A stretch of 51,155 nt of DNA from CAYRQP01 sp964426545 (GTDB lineage Bacteria; Fermentibacterota; Fermentibacteria; Fermentibacterales; JCC-6). The notes beneath the pieces are model-generated. The model did no database searches, was not told the DNA's origin, and worked only from the letters and a program-made list of their open reading frames with translations. Both the position numbers and the translations under genes were made by a program. How positions within the stretch are numbered: position 1 is the stretch's first letter; each line of letters opens with the position of its first letter. Below are positions 42,048-49,480 of this stretch, piece by piece. The stretch lies in NCBI GenBank assembly GCA_964426545.1, contig CAYRQP010000015.1, positions 1 to 51,155 of the forward strand, in the 5' to 3' direction.

Positions 42048-44042
42048 TTATCCTCCGTGGCTCTTCACCAGTTCCACTACATCAGGGAAATCTATTCCCA
42101 ACTCTTTTATCTTCGATAATGTTGGAACTCCGTCATTTGTCCAACCCCTTCGTTTGTAAACAGCATTGAGCAGAAGTTCATACTGTTCTTCGCGGTATTT
42201 TCTCATTGCTGCTACTTTGTCAGGTGTACTCATGCCTGCAGGATCGATACCGACATCATCTTTCAACTGCGTGTCATATCTTTCCAGGCGGGATTCATAT
42301 TCCACAACTGTTACCGGTCCCATCGAGCGGTAGGGGATTGCATCATGTGCCCGGCGGCCGTATCCCATGCGAAGATTGAAGATGCGCTGGAAAGTGTACA
42401 CCCGTTCTGACATGTCTATGAGACTCCCCATTGTTTGCGGTTTGCCGGTCACGCCTTCGAAGAACTCGCAGTAGCCCTGCACATGCAGGGGTACTTTGGC
42501 TGGTTCATCAGTTTCGGCATTGTCAGCCGGTTCTACATCATTCCAGGGAAGTTTGCAGAGGCCGCAGAGACCAAACCAGGTCCGCCACATCGGGAAGTAG
42601 TGAAGAGCTTCAGCTTTGTCTTCGAAGGTTGGTATCTGCTTGTTCACCATATCCATGAAGATGAGCCAGGCTTCGTCGTGCTGTGCACCCTTTAGGGCAA
42701 TACCGTATCCGCCCTGCTGGGCAAGCGATTCCTTTGTAACATATTCAGAGTATTCGAGTCCCTTGGCTTCCATGCCAATTGAATTCACAAAGTATGCATC
42801 CGCACCGAAGTGTTCTACAAAATACTTCTTCATGTAGCGGATACCTTTACCCGCAATAAGTCCGAAACCTTCTCCGCGTGACATCTGATGAAGAAGTTCG
42901 AGCATTGATTCCCCTGCACCAAACGGAATTTCAAGCCCCTGTGTCTTCTCAACATCCAGGACGCCGGCTTCATAACATTCCATCACAAATGCAGTGAGTG
43001 TTGCGAAGGAAATAGTATCGATGCCGTATGTATCACAGTAGAAGTTGTATTCCGCAGTTTTATAAGGGCAGAAAACTCCCATGTTGGAAGCTCCGCCTGC
43101 TGTTTCATATTCAGGCCCATCAACTATCACCTTTTGACCTTTGTACGGTCCGCTCGAAAGTTCGAACCCCTCGATAGCCTTGGCGCAGGACATAGTACAT
43201 CCAAGCCAGCATCCATCCGGCTTGTGCTGGGTGAAGAGTTTTCTGTAAACATCAGATGCGATATTAGGTGTGTCTTTATGTTTTCCGAAGCGGTAGTTCA
43301 TTACGGGGAGGAGGTCATATGCATCCATGATCTCTACAAGGTGCGCCGTTCCTACTCCGCGCATGTCACACTGTTCGGTATCGAACCTTATCATCTCTTT
43401 CGTGATTCTCATGCCTGCCGCCCGTACCATAAAGGCGTCGTGCGGCTGGTTCGGATCTTCTGTCATTGTTATTGCACCTGTCGGACATATTTCAGCACAG
43501 GCACCGCAGCCTATGCAGTGAGGTTGAAATGCGTCATAGGGCATTTTGATGGTCCGGGAAGTTCCCCGTCCTGAGAAGTTGATGACATTTTCCCAGATAC
43601 CGTGCTCGCATATACGGGTGCAGAGACCGCAAAGAATACATGCATTAGGGTTGCAGTCAGCATAAGGGTTGTCGTAGGGGGGAGATTCCACTTCGGCCTG
43701 TTTAGCCATGTCCCGTATCAGTTGAACATTCGGCCAGCGTGAGAGCATCATTTGAAGGATGCCTTTTCTATCTGCGAGGACTCTATCGGAGACAGTGGAA
43801 ATTGCAATAGATTTCCGAAGCGGATAGTTACAGGATGTTACCATCTTCTTCTTTCTTCCGTCGTCAATTTCCACAAGACAGAGCCTACAGGCACCGTAGG
43901 GTTCTACGAGGTCATTGTTGCAGAGAGCGGGGATGTAGATACCAAGTTTGTCTGCTGCCTGAAGAATGGTGGTGTCCTGCTCGACAGTGATCTTCCTGCC
44001 GTCGATAGTGACTTCTATCATTTTTAAACTGTTGTCAGTCAT
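42048..44042 (-). CDS. Ferredoxin domains fused to C-terminal tungsten AOR domains
   Basis: A 664-aa protein. Residues 1-~90 are a NuoG/HydA-type [2Fe-2S] domain (C41, C52, C55, C71). Residues ~128-195 hold two [4Fe-4S] motifs (CILCGLCTRIC, CIGCGACAEIC). From ~215 on it matches domains 2 and 3 of the tungsten aldehyde oxidoreductase family: cluster cysteines C278, C282, C286 and C493 or C496, Glu311 in GPEYET (equivalent of the P. furiosus Glu313) and IDTIS pterin contact. AOR domain 1 is absent here and is encoded at 46370-47182. Start at ATG 44042 (GGAGGTGAAGTAATG, overlapping the upstream stop), not 44072. Aldehyde oxidation to acid is the inferred reaction. Confidence 0.87.
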   Translation of the reverse strand: MTDNSLKMIEVTIDGRKITVEQDTTILQAADKLGIYIPALCNNDLVEPYGACRLCLVEIDDGRKKKMVTSCNYPLRKSIAISTVSDRVLADRKGILQMMLSRWPNVQLIRDMAKQAEVESPPYDNPYADCNPNACILCGLCTRICEHGIWENVINFSGRGTSRTIKMPYDAFQPHCIGCGACAEICPTGAITMTEDPNQPHDAFMVRAAGMRITKEMIRFDTEQCDMRGVGTAHLVEIMDAYDLLPVMNYRFGKHKDTPNIASDVYRKLFTQHKPDGCWLGCTMSCAKAIEGFELSSGPYKGQKVIVDGPEYETAGGASNMGVFCPYKTAEYNFYCDTYGIDTISFATLTAFVMECYEAGVLDVEKTQGLEIPFGAGESMLELLHQMSRGEGFGLIAGKGIRYMKKYFVEHFGADAYFVNSIGMEAKGLEYSEYVTKESLAQQGGYGIALKGAQHDEAWLIFMDMVNKQIPTFEDKAEALHYFPMWRTWFGLCGLCKLPWNDVEPADNAETDEPAKVPLHVQGYCEFFEGVTGKPQTMGSLIDMSERVYTFQRIFNLRMGYGRRAHDAIPYRSMGPVTVVEYESRLERYDTQLKDDVGIDPAGMSTPDKVAAMRKYREEQYELLLNAVYKRRGWTNDGVPTLSKIKELGIDFPDVVELVKSHGG

Positions 44043-45910
44043 TACTTCACCTCCACAGCATCGAAGTTGCATACATCACGGCAGATTCCGCATTGAATGC
44101 ACTTATCCTGATCTATCACATGCAGTTTTCTTGTGCTGCCTTCGATTGCATCTGCCGGGCAGTTGCGGGCACAAAGCGTGCAGCCGGTACAATTGTCCGG
44201 AAGTATGGTATAGGTAATCAGGGATGTACATTTGAGTGCCGGACATTTTCCATTATCTATGTGTGTCCTGTATTCATCTCTGAAGTAATGAAGAGTACTT
44301 AATACAGGATTTGGTGCGGATTGTCCGAGAGCGCAAAGGCTGCCGTCGATCATCACCTTGCTGTACTCTTCGAGGAGTTCGATGTCACCCTGTTTTCCGT
44401 TCCCATCGATTATTCTGCCGAGAATTGCTGCAAATGCAGTGAGGCCTTCACGGCAGGGAGTACATTTACCACAGGATTCCTCGAGAAGAAAATCGACAAA
44501 GTACTTTGCTATCTGAACCATGCAGGTACCTTCGTCCATAACGACCATACCGCCCGAGCCCATCATGGAACCGGCTTCAGTCAGCGTGTCGAAGTCAACA
44601 GGAAGGTCGAGTTTCTCGGCCGGCAGAACTCCGCCCGAAGGACCGCCTGTCTGTACGGCTTTGAATTTATTATCATCCGGAATACCTCCGCCTATGTTGT
44701 AGATTATCTCACGCAGAGTAATTCCCATGGGGACTTCTACCAGACCAATATTCGTAACATCACCGACAAGGGAGAACACTTTTGTTCCCGATGAACCGTT
44801 CCAGGGACTATCAGATACATCACCTGTGCCGATGGCACCGAACCAGGATGCTCCCTTTTCGATGATTAGCGGGATATTTGCCCAGGTTTCGACATTGTTG
44901 AGAACAGTCGGCTTATCACGGAATCCGCGTTCGACCGAACGGACATATTTCGCCCTCGGCTCACCGGCATTTCCGGCCATCGACGCCATGAGGGCTGATG
45001 ATTCTCCGCAAACAAAAGCACCGGCACCACGGTGGATCACTATATCGAAATCGAAGCCTGAACCAAATATGTCTTTACCGAGTAACCCCTTTTTGCGAGC
45101 CTGTTCAATTGCTATTTCAAGGCGTTTCATGGCAAGCGGATACTCTTTACGCATGTAGATATATCCGGAATTCGAGTCGATGGCATATCCGCCTATTATC
45201 ATTCCTTCGATTACAGAATGCGGATCAGCTTCGACAATGCTTCTGTCCATGAATGCACCCGGGTCACCTTCATCCGCATTGCAGACCATGCTTGCGGAGA
45301 AACCGGTTTTTGCGACTGCATCCACACAGGACTGCCACTTCACGCCGGTCGGGAATCCGCCGCCCCCGCGGCCTCTGATACCCGAGTTGATTATCTCCTG
45401 CACAACTTCATTCGGTTTCATGGCGGTGAGTACTTTATGAACTGACTGATAACCGCCGAGACGGATGTAGTCTTCAACTTTTTCGGGATTTATTATCCCC
45501 TTGTGACGGAGCGCCAGAAGTTTCTGTTTTCCGAAGAAGGGTATGTCTTTCATCAGTGGAATGGGTTTATCATTGTGCCTGTACATCAATCGTTCTATGG
45601 GATTGCCGCCTTCGAGATGCCCGTCTATCACATCCGCAAGATCAGATTCTGATAGTTTCTCATAGAAGATTCCTTCAGGCTGTACAACCATTATAGGACC
45701 CTGTGCACAGAATCCATTACACCCGGTAGGGACTACAAGGTACTTGTCAGTCAGGTCTCTCTTATCGAGTTCGTCTTTCAGGGTTTCTACAAGAGAGAAG
45801 GATTTATTGGCAACACAGGCAGTACCCGTGCAAACCATGAGTGCCGCCTTGTAGTTTGAAAATTCGTTTTCGGCATCAATCTGAATATTTCTGAGTTCTT
45901 CGATAGTCAT
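44042..45910 (-). CDS. NuoF/HydB-like NAD(P)- and FMN-binding flavoprotein subunit
   Basis: A 622-aa subunit. An N-terminal thioredoxin-like [2Fe-2S] domain (C27, C32, C64, C68) precedes the NuoF core: RGRGGGGFPTG (FMN/NAD site, ~179-189), NADEGDPGAFMDR, the SLBB region and ESCGKCTPCREG (4Fe-4S: C480, C483, C486). Two extra [4Fe-4S] motifs end the protein (DNCTGCTLCARNC, DKCIQCGICRDVC). This is the layout of HydB of [FeFe]-hydrogenases and of flavin subunits proposed for electron bifurcation. It would pass electrons between the AOR part and NAD(P), perhaps also ferredoxin. Coupled on both sides (TGATG, TAATG). Confidence 0.92.
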   Translation of the reverse strand: MTIEELRNIQIDAENEFSNYKAALMVCTGTACVANKSFSLVETLKDELDKRDLTDKYLVVPTGCNGFCAQGPIMVVQPEGIFYEKLSESDLADVIDGHLEGGNPIERLMYRHNDKPIPLMKDIPFFGKQKLLALRHKGIINPEKVEDYIRLGGYQSVHKVLTAMKPNEVVQEIINSGIRGRGGGGFPTGVKWQSCVDAVAKTGFSASMVCNADEGDPGAFMDRSIVEADPHSVIEGMIIGGYAIDSNSGYIYMRKEYPLAMKRLEIAIEQARKKGLLGKDIFGSGFDFDIVIHRGAGAFVCGESSALMASMAGNAGEPRAKYVRSVERGFRDKPTVLNNVETWANIPLIIEKGASWFGAIGTGDVSDSPWNGSSGTKVFSLVGDVTNIGLVEVPMGITLREIIYNIGGGIPDDNKFKAVQTGGPSGGVLPAEKLDLPVDFDTLTEAGSMMGSGGMVVMDEGTCMVQIAKYFVDFLLEESCGKCTPCREGLTAFAAILGRIIDGNGKQGDIELLEEYSKVMIDGSLCALGQSAPNPVLSTLHYFRDEYRTHIDNGKCPALKCTSLITYTILPDNCTGCTLCARNCPADAIEGSTRKLHVIDQDKCIQCGICRDVCNFDAVEVK

Positions 45911-46377
45911 CAGACATCCTCCTTTCTGAATTTTCCAATCAGTCCGGGAACATCGGCCGGATTAACGCTTCCGAATACTTCCTCACCGATTACAACAACC
46001 GGTGCAAGTCCGCAAGCCCCAATACACCTTACCTCCGTGAGACTGAACTTCTTGTCTGCAGTTGTTTCACCGCTTCCGATACCCAGTTCGCGTTCGAGTG
46101 CGGAGAGTACATCCGGCGCACCTTTTACATAACACGCAGTACCCATGCACACCTGAACCTCTATTTCACCCTTTTCCTCTAGACTGAATGCCTTGTAGAA
46201 AGTAGCTATGTGAAAGAGGATACCTCTGGGTTTTTCGGTTCTGTCTGCAATTCTCTCGAGAGCGAGTTTGGGAATGTATTTGAACTCGTCCTGCACATCC
46301 TGGAACATCTCAATCACGAATTCGTGGTCGCAGTTCCATTTATCGATAATCATGTCGACTTTGGTAATATCAATCAC
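45910..46377 (-). CDS. NuoE/HydC-like [2Fe-2S] subunit
   Basis: A 155-aa thioredoxin-like ferredoxin subunit with cluster ligands C77, C82 (CMGTACYVKG), C118 and C122 (CIGACGLAPVV). It is the standard partner of the NuoF-like protein encoded next. Start is GTG 46377 with GGAGG eight bases upstream, inside the last codons of the AOR-domain gene; ATG nine codons later is the alternative. The end overlaps the NuoF-like start by one base. Confidence 0.92.
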   Translation of the reverse strand: MIDITKVDMIIDKWNCDHEFVIEMFQDVQDEFKYIPKLALERIADRTEKPRGILFHIATFYKAFSLEEKGEIEVQVCMGTACYVKGAPDVLSALERELGIGSGETTADKKFSLTEVRCIGACGLAPVVVIGEEVFGSVNPADVPGLIGKFRKEDV

Positions 46378-47182
46378 AGCAGCATCCTCCTTCCTCAGAA
46401 GGAATACTCTTTGTTATCTCCCAGATTGGTCTTGTATGCGGTGCCCTGACAACAAGCGCCTTGAGACCTTTCTTGCGGAAAACCGAACCTATGCCGCCGC
46501 GTCCCGCCTGTTTCAGGCGCATAGCCCGTCGGCGCCAATCCCACCAGGAGAAATTCAGACATCCTATCCATGTGTGGTCGGAACCCGAACCTGCTGAAAC
46601 AGTCGACAACCTGCGTTTTTCATCATCATTATCAGCATACATTTCAGCAAGTTCTTCAGATGCAAGGTGTGAATCAACCGAGAGGAGAGGACTTTCAAGA
46701 AGTTGAATCCTGCCGTTGAAACCGTCTATGAAGACAACGATATCATCTGATACCTTACCGACAATAACCATTGCATCGAATCCCGAAAACTTGAGAAGCG
46801 GACCAAAGTGCCCGCCAACATTAGAGTCGATGACTGAACCGGTCGTAGGAGAAATGGTGGTTACTATAGATTTACCTGCTCCGGGGAACGAAGTTGTTCC
46901 GCCGAGTGGACCGGTTGCGATACAGATGGGATTTTCCGGACAGTCCCATTTAGTTTTTGCATTGACTTCCTGCCACATCAGCCAGAGGTCGAAGCCCTTG
47001 CCGCCCGTAAAAATATCCTTCATTTGCTCTGTTACCGGAAGTATCTCGAAGGAACGCTCTGCAACATCCACTCTGAGGACGTCACCCGTATATCCCTTTA
47101 CGGATGGCCGGGGCGTGTACTCAAAGGTTGCCAGAACCTTCTGTGCATCGAGAATTGCTCCGGCATTGTGTTTATCTGCCAT
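46370..47182 (-). CDS. Stand-alone N-terminal domain of a tungsten aldehyde oxidoreductase
   Basis: A 270-aa protein equivalent to domain 1 (about the first 210 residues) of AOR-family enzymes. Family stretches: GYTGDVLRVDV, GGKGFDLWL, PICIATGPLGGTTSFPGAG, NVGGHFGPLLKFSGFDA and QAGRGGIGSVFRKKGLKALVV, which normally leads straight into domain 2. Here the chain stops after a short tail ending in GGCCCD. The missing domains are in the ferredoxin-AOR fusion two genes downstream. An N-terminal ~28-residue extension precedes the domain. ATG follows GGGAG. The pterin would be shared between the two chains. First gene of the operon. Confidence 0.88.
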   Translation of the reverse strand: MADKHNAGAILDAQKVLATFEYTPRPSVKGYTGDVLRVDVAERSFEILPVTEQMKDIFTGGKGFDLWLMWQEVNAKTKWDCPENPICIATGPLGGTTSFPGAGKSIVTTISPTTGSVIDSNVGGHFGPLLKFSGFDAMVIVGKVSDDIVVFIDGFNGRIQLLESPLLSVDSHLASEELAEMYADNDDEKRRLSTVSAGSGSDHTWIGCLNFSWWDWRRRAMRLKQAGRGGIGSVFRKKGLKALVVRAPHTRPIWEITKSIPSEEGGCCCD

Positions 47183-47433
47183 TGAAATCTCCCTGCTTTT
47201 GTTGAAATTGTCTTTGCTAATTAGGCAATAATATAATAACTATTTAAATCTTAATGCAGGTGTAAATGAACTGATATTTGCAAAAAAGAGTATCTGCATC
47301 AGAATCAATTTTCGGATATTGTTTCGAACGGACTCAAAAGGGTAAGTCCTTTTCGCTTTAGAAAATAGTAGAAGTTATTGTTTTTTGGCTCGACAGGAAT
47401 ATTCAATAGAATTTATTTGAAGAAAGTAATAAT
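47183..47433. other. Divergent intergenic region of the AOR operon and hicAB
   Basis: AT-rich, without a reading frame I can support. It should hold the promoters of the AOR operon (leftward) and of hicAB (rightward). An imperfect inverted repeat TTGCTAATTAGGCAA lies near 47214-47228, close to the AOR start. No CGTTAT-type half-sites were found. Confidence 0.5.
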
Positions 47434-47692
47434 ATGAGTAAATTTGTAAAATTGCTGTATATAGTTTTGTGCGGAGTATCAGATAATAACTATAGATTTA
47501 GCGATTTATGTTGGTTGCTAAGAAAAAAGGGTTTCATAGAGAGAATAAAAGGCAGTCATCACATTTTCTCAAGACAAGGTATAATGAAATTATTAATATC
47601 CAATCAAAAGGAAATAAGGCAAAACCTTACCGGTTAAACAGGTAGGAAATATTATCCTCAACTATAAATTAGGAGAGAACGAAGATGAGTAA
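47434..47692 (+). pseudogene. hicA: HicA-type toxin gene with two one-base deletions
   Basis: ATG 47434 opens a HicA-like protein (KLLYIVLCGVSDNNYRFSD, LLRKKGFIERIKGSHHIF with the active His). After the RQGI residues the frame shifts: the expected EIINIQSKGNKAKPY runs in the next frame from 47586, and VKQVGNIILNYKLGENEDE runs in the third frame from 47633 to TAA 47690-47692. One missing base near 47581-47585 and one near 47629-47632 explain this. As read, the product stops at 47637 with a wrong tail. The restored gene would overlap hicB by 8 nt, the normal coupling. HicA toxins cleave mRNA. Confidence 0.85.
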
Positions 47693-47900
47693 ATATAAAT
47701 ACGAAATTATCATTTATTGGAGTCAAGACGACGAAGCATACATCGCAGAAGTACCGGAATTACCCGGCTGTATGTCAGATGGAGAGACCTATTATGAAGC
47801 ACTTCAAAATGTCGAGATCATCATAAGTGAGTGGATTGAAACAGCAGAAGAACTAAATCGTCCAATTCCCGTCCCCAAAGGGAAACTGGTTTATGCTTAA
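47685..47900 (+). CDS. hicB: HicB-type antitoxin, short form
   Basis: A 71-aa protein with the HicB partial RNase H fold: YEIIIYWSQDDEAYIAEVPE, LPGCMSDGETYYEALQNVE and the closing PIPVPKGK. It lacks a C-terminal DNA-binding domain, as in many short HicB proteins. It is intact, while the adjacent hicA is frameshifted. Good ribosome binding site (GGAGAGAACGAAG). Confidence 0.92.
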   Translation: MSKYKYEIIIYWSQDDEAYIAEVPELPGCMSDGETYYEALQNVEIIISEWIETAEELNRPIPVPKGKLVYA

Positions 47901-48191
47901 TCAAACGAAATATGAAAACAACACTGAATAATACAAACAGCACACTTTCGGCAAAATCGTGCTAATTGTCAGCGCAACTCGCAATCTGCACGAAGGTCAA
48001 TTAACACTATATCGTACAAACACTTTATATCGTGCGGAGTATTCAGAATCCTGCAGTATTCACAGAATATCTACAAAGACACAGATAATTCTGAATTACT
48101 TGATAATATTGACTGATTGAAGTTTAATCGGTATCATTAAAGTAAGCAGATTCATTAGCAGTAAGATGCAGACTCTGAAGATAACCCTATA
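47901..48191. other. Non-coding spacer with short repeats
   Basis: No gene seen in ~290 bp. It contains an inverted pair TCGTGC (47957-47962) / GCACGA (47988-47993), two direct repeats of the form AACACT(T)TATATCGT (48003-48015, 48019-48033), and two of the form AGTATTCA(CA)GAAT (48039-48050, 48056-48069). Iteron-like or regulator sites are possible; the integron attC core sequences are not evident. Confidence 0.5.
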
Positions 48192-48206
48192 ATGCAAGGT
48201 ATGAGA

Positions 48207-48677
48207 ATGGAATATCCAAAATGTCCTTCATGCGGGCACGAAATATACGATAGAAACGCCAAAATATGTCAGTTCTGTGGGGCAGAATATGGGAAGAGAC
48301 CCATTCAAACAACAACGGTCAACTCGAGAAAAGTGATAGCACTAGTCGTAGCAGTACTTACTATTGTCCTTGCAACGGGGTTTTATGTTTCTTTCTCTGT
48401 ATTATCACCTGATCCAGCTGAAACTCATGATCAGGGAGCGGTTGCTTCGCAACTCTTAGGAGATGAAAAATACTGCGATGCAAACATGACAGTTATCATG
48501 AACAAGCAGAATGAATATCTATCGGTTAACCGAAGATATGCAGATGCGAAGGAATTTCAGCGCACATATCCTGCCATGGAAGTGCGTTGCCCCGAATACG
48601 ACGACCTCTACGATGTGACTATATCGGGCGACCATATTTCGATTGAATGCCCGTACCATAGCATAATAGTGGATTGA
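48207..48677 (+). CDS. Zinc-ribbon single-pass membrane protein
   Basis: A 156-aa protein. The N-terminal zinc ribbon uses C6, C9, C21 and C24 (KCPSCGHEIY, ICQFCGAEYG). A hydrophobic segment lies at ~43-66, followed by a ~90-residue external domain with two Cys near the end (VRCPEYDDLYDVTISGD, ECPY). The family is not recognised. Start taken at ATG 48207, preceded by AAGG; ATG 48192 is five codons upstream in frame. Confidence 0.7.
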   Translation: MEYPKCPSCGHEIYDRNAKICQFCGAEYGKRPIQTTTVNSRKVIALVVAVLTIVLATGFYVSFSVLSPDPAETHDQGAVASQLLGDEKYCDANMTVIMNKQNEYLSVNRRYADAKEFQRTYPAMEVRCPEYDDLYDVTISGDHISIECPYHSIIVD

Positions 48678-48747
48678 ACCGGGAAACAAATATAACCTTA
48701 CCTTTCGTGTATCTTGTAACTTAAAACCCGCATCAATATATTCAGGT

Positions 48748-49350
48748 ATGGACAAAACAATATTCAGTGATAATCCGGATGGACTGACAGCAATTCTCGG
48801 CAATGCGACTGTAGGGATAGCTGGAGCCGGCGGGATAGGCTCGAATGTTGCCGTGCATTTCATCCGTGCCGGTCTTGGAAAACTCATAATAGCTGACCAC
48901 GATACTGTGGAACTTCCCAACCTTAACAGGCAGTACTATTTTCAGGACCAGATTGGCTATCCCAAAGTAGAAGCCCTTCGCCGCAATCTACTTCGCATAA
49001 ATCCCGATGCCGAGATAATTATGCAAAAAATCCGAATCACACCTGAAAATGCAGCAGACAAATTCACGAACTGCGACATTCTCATCGAAGCATTCGATGA
49101 CAGCAAAGAAAAGACAATGATCCTCGAATCCTGGCTCAAAGCGTACCCGGAAATACCGATTATATCCTGTTCAGGAGTTGCCGGCTGGGGCAGAACAGAT
49201 GATTTAAAGGTCGATAGACGGGACAACCTGACAATAATAGGTGACCGCACAACCCCGCTTACGGAAGGGACCCTTTCAGCCCGTGTAGCCGTTGTTGCTG
49301 CAATGATGGCGAATGAAGCAATAGAACTGCTTGTGAAGGCTGAGATCTAA
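48748..49350 (+). CDS. thiF: ThiF-family adenylyltransferase (short, ThiF family 2 type)
   Basis: A 200-aa E1-like enzyme. The nucleotide site GIAGAGGIGSNVAVHF (~23-38), DHDTVELPNLNRQ with the conserved Arg-Gln, and YPKVEALRRNL are typical of ThiF/MoeB/HesA. The length and the lack of the C-terminal CxxC zinc motif match the short ThiF-like group of anaerobes. It would adenylate the C-terminal Gly of a ThiS or MoaD-like carrier. A carrier of that kind is encoded at 41846-42043, about 6.7 kb away beside the AOR genes, so the two may work together for the pterin cofactor or in thiamine synthesis. Confidence 0.88.
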   Translation: MDKTIFSDNPDGLTAILGNATVGIAGAGGIGSNVAVHFIRAGLGKLIIADHDTVELPNLNRQYYFQDQIGYPKVEALRRNLLRINPDAEIIMQKIRITPENAADKFTNCDILIEAFDDSKEKTMILESWLKAYPEIPIISCSGVAGWGRTDDLKVDRRDNLTIIGDRTTPLTEGTLSARVAVVAAMMANEAIELLVKAEI

Positions 49351-49480
49351 TTTACTGTCTGGAGCTAAATGGAAACAAAAATAGCATTATTCAAGGTTAA
49401 AGAAGTTCGGAAAACCGTGTTCGAAAATGAGTGGTGTTTGTTATTGCTGATGTTGTATTTGCGTTAACAGAATCAACAAC

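Noticed and set aside
42048..44072. Longer start (44072) for the ferredoxin-AOR fusion
   Set aside because: The ATG at 44042 has GGAGGTG at proper spacing and the usual stop-start overlap; the extra ten residues lie in the upstream gene.
47957..47993. Integron attC-like hairpin after hicB
   Set aside because: Only a 6-bp stem is present and the conserved attC core sites are not evident.
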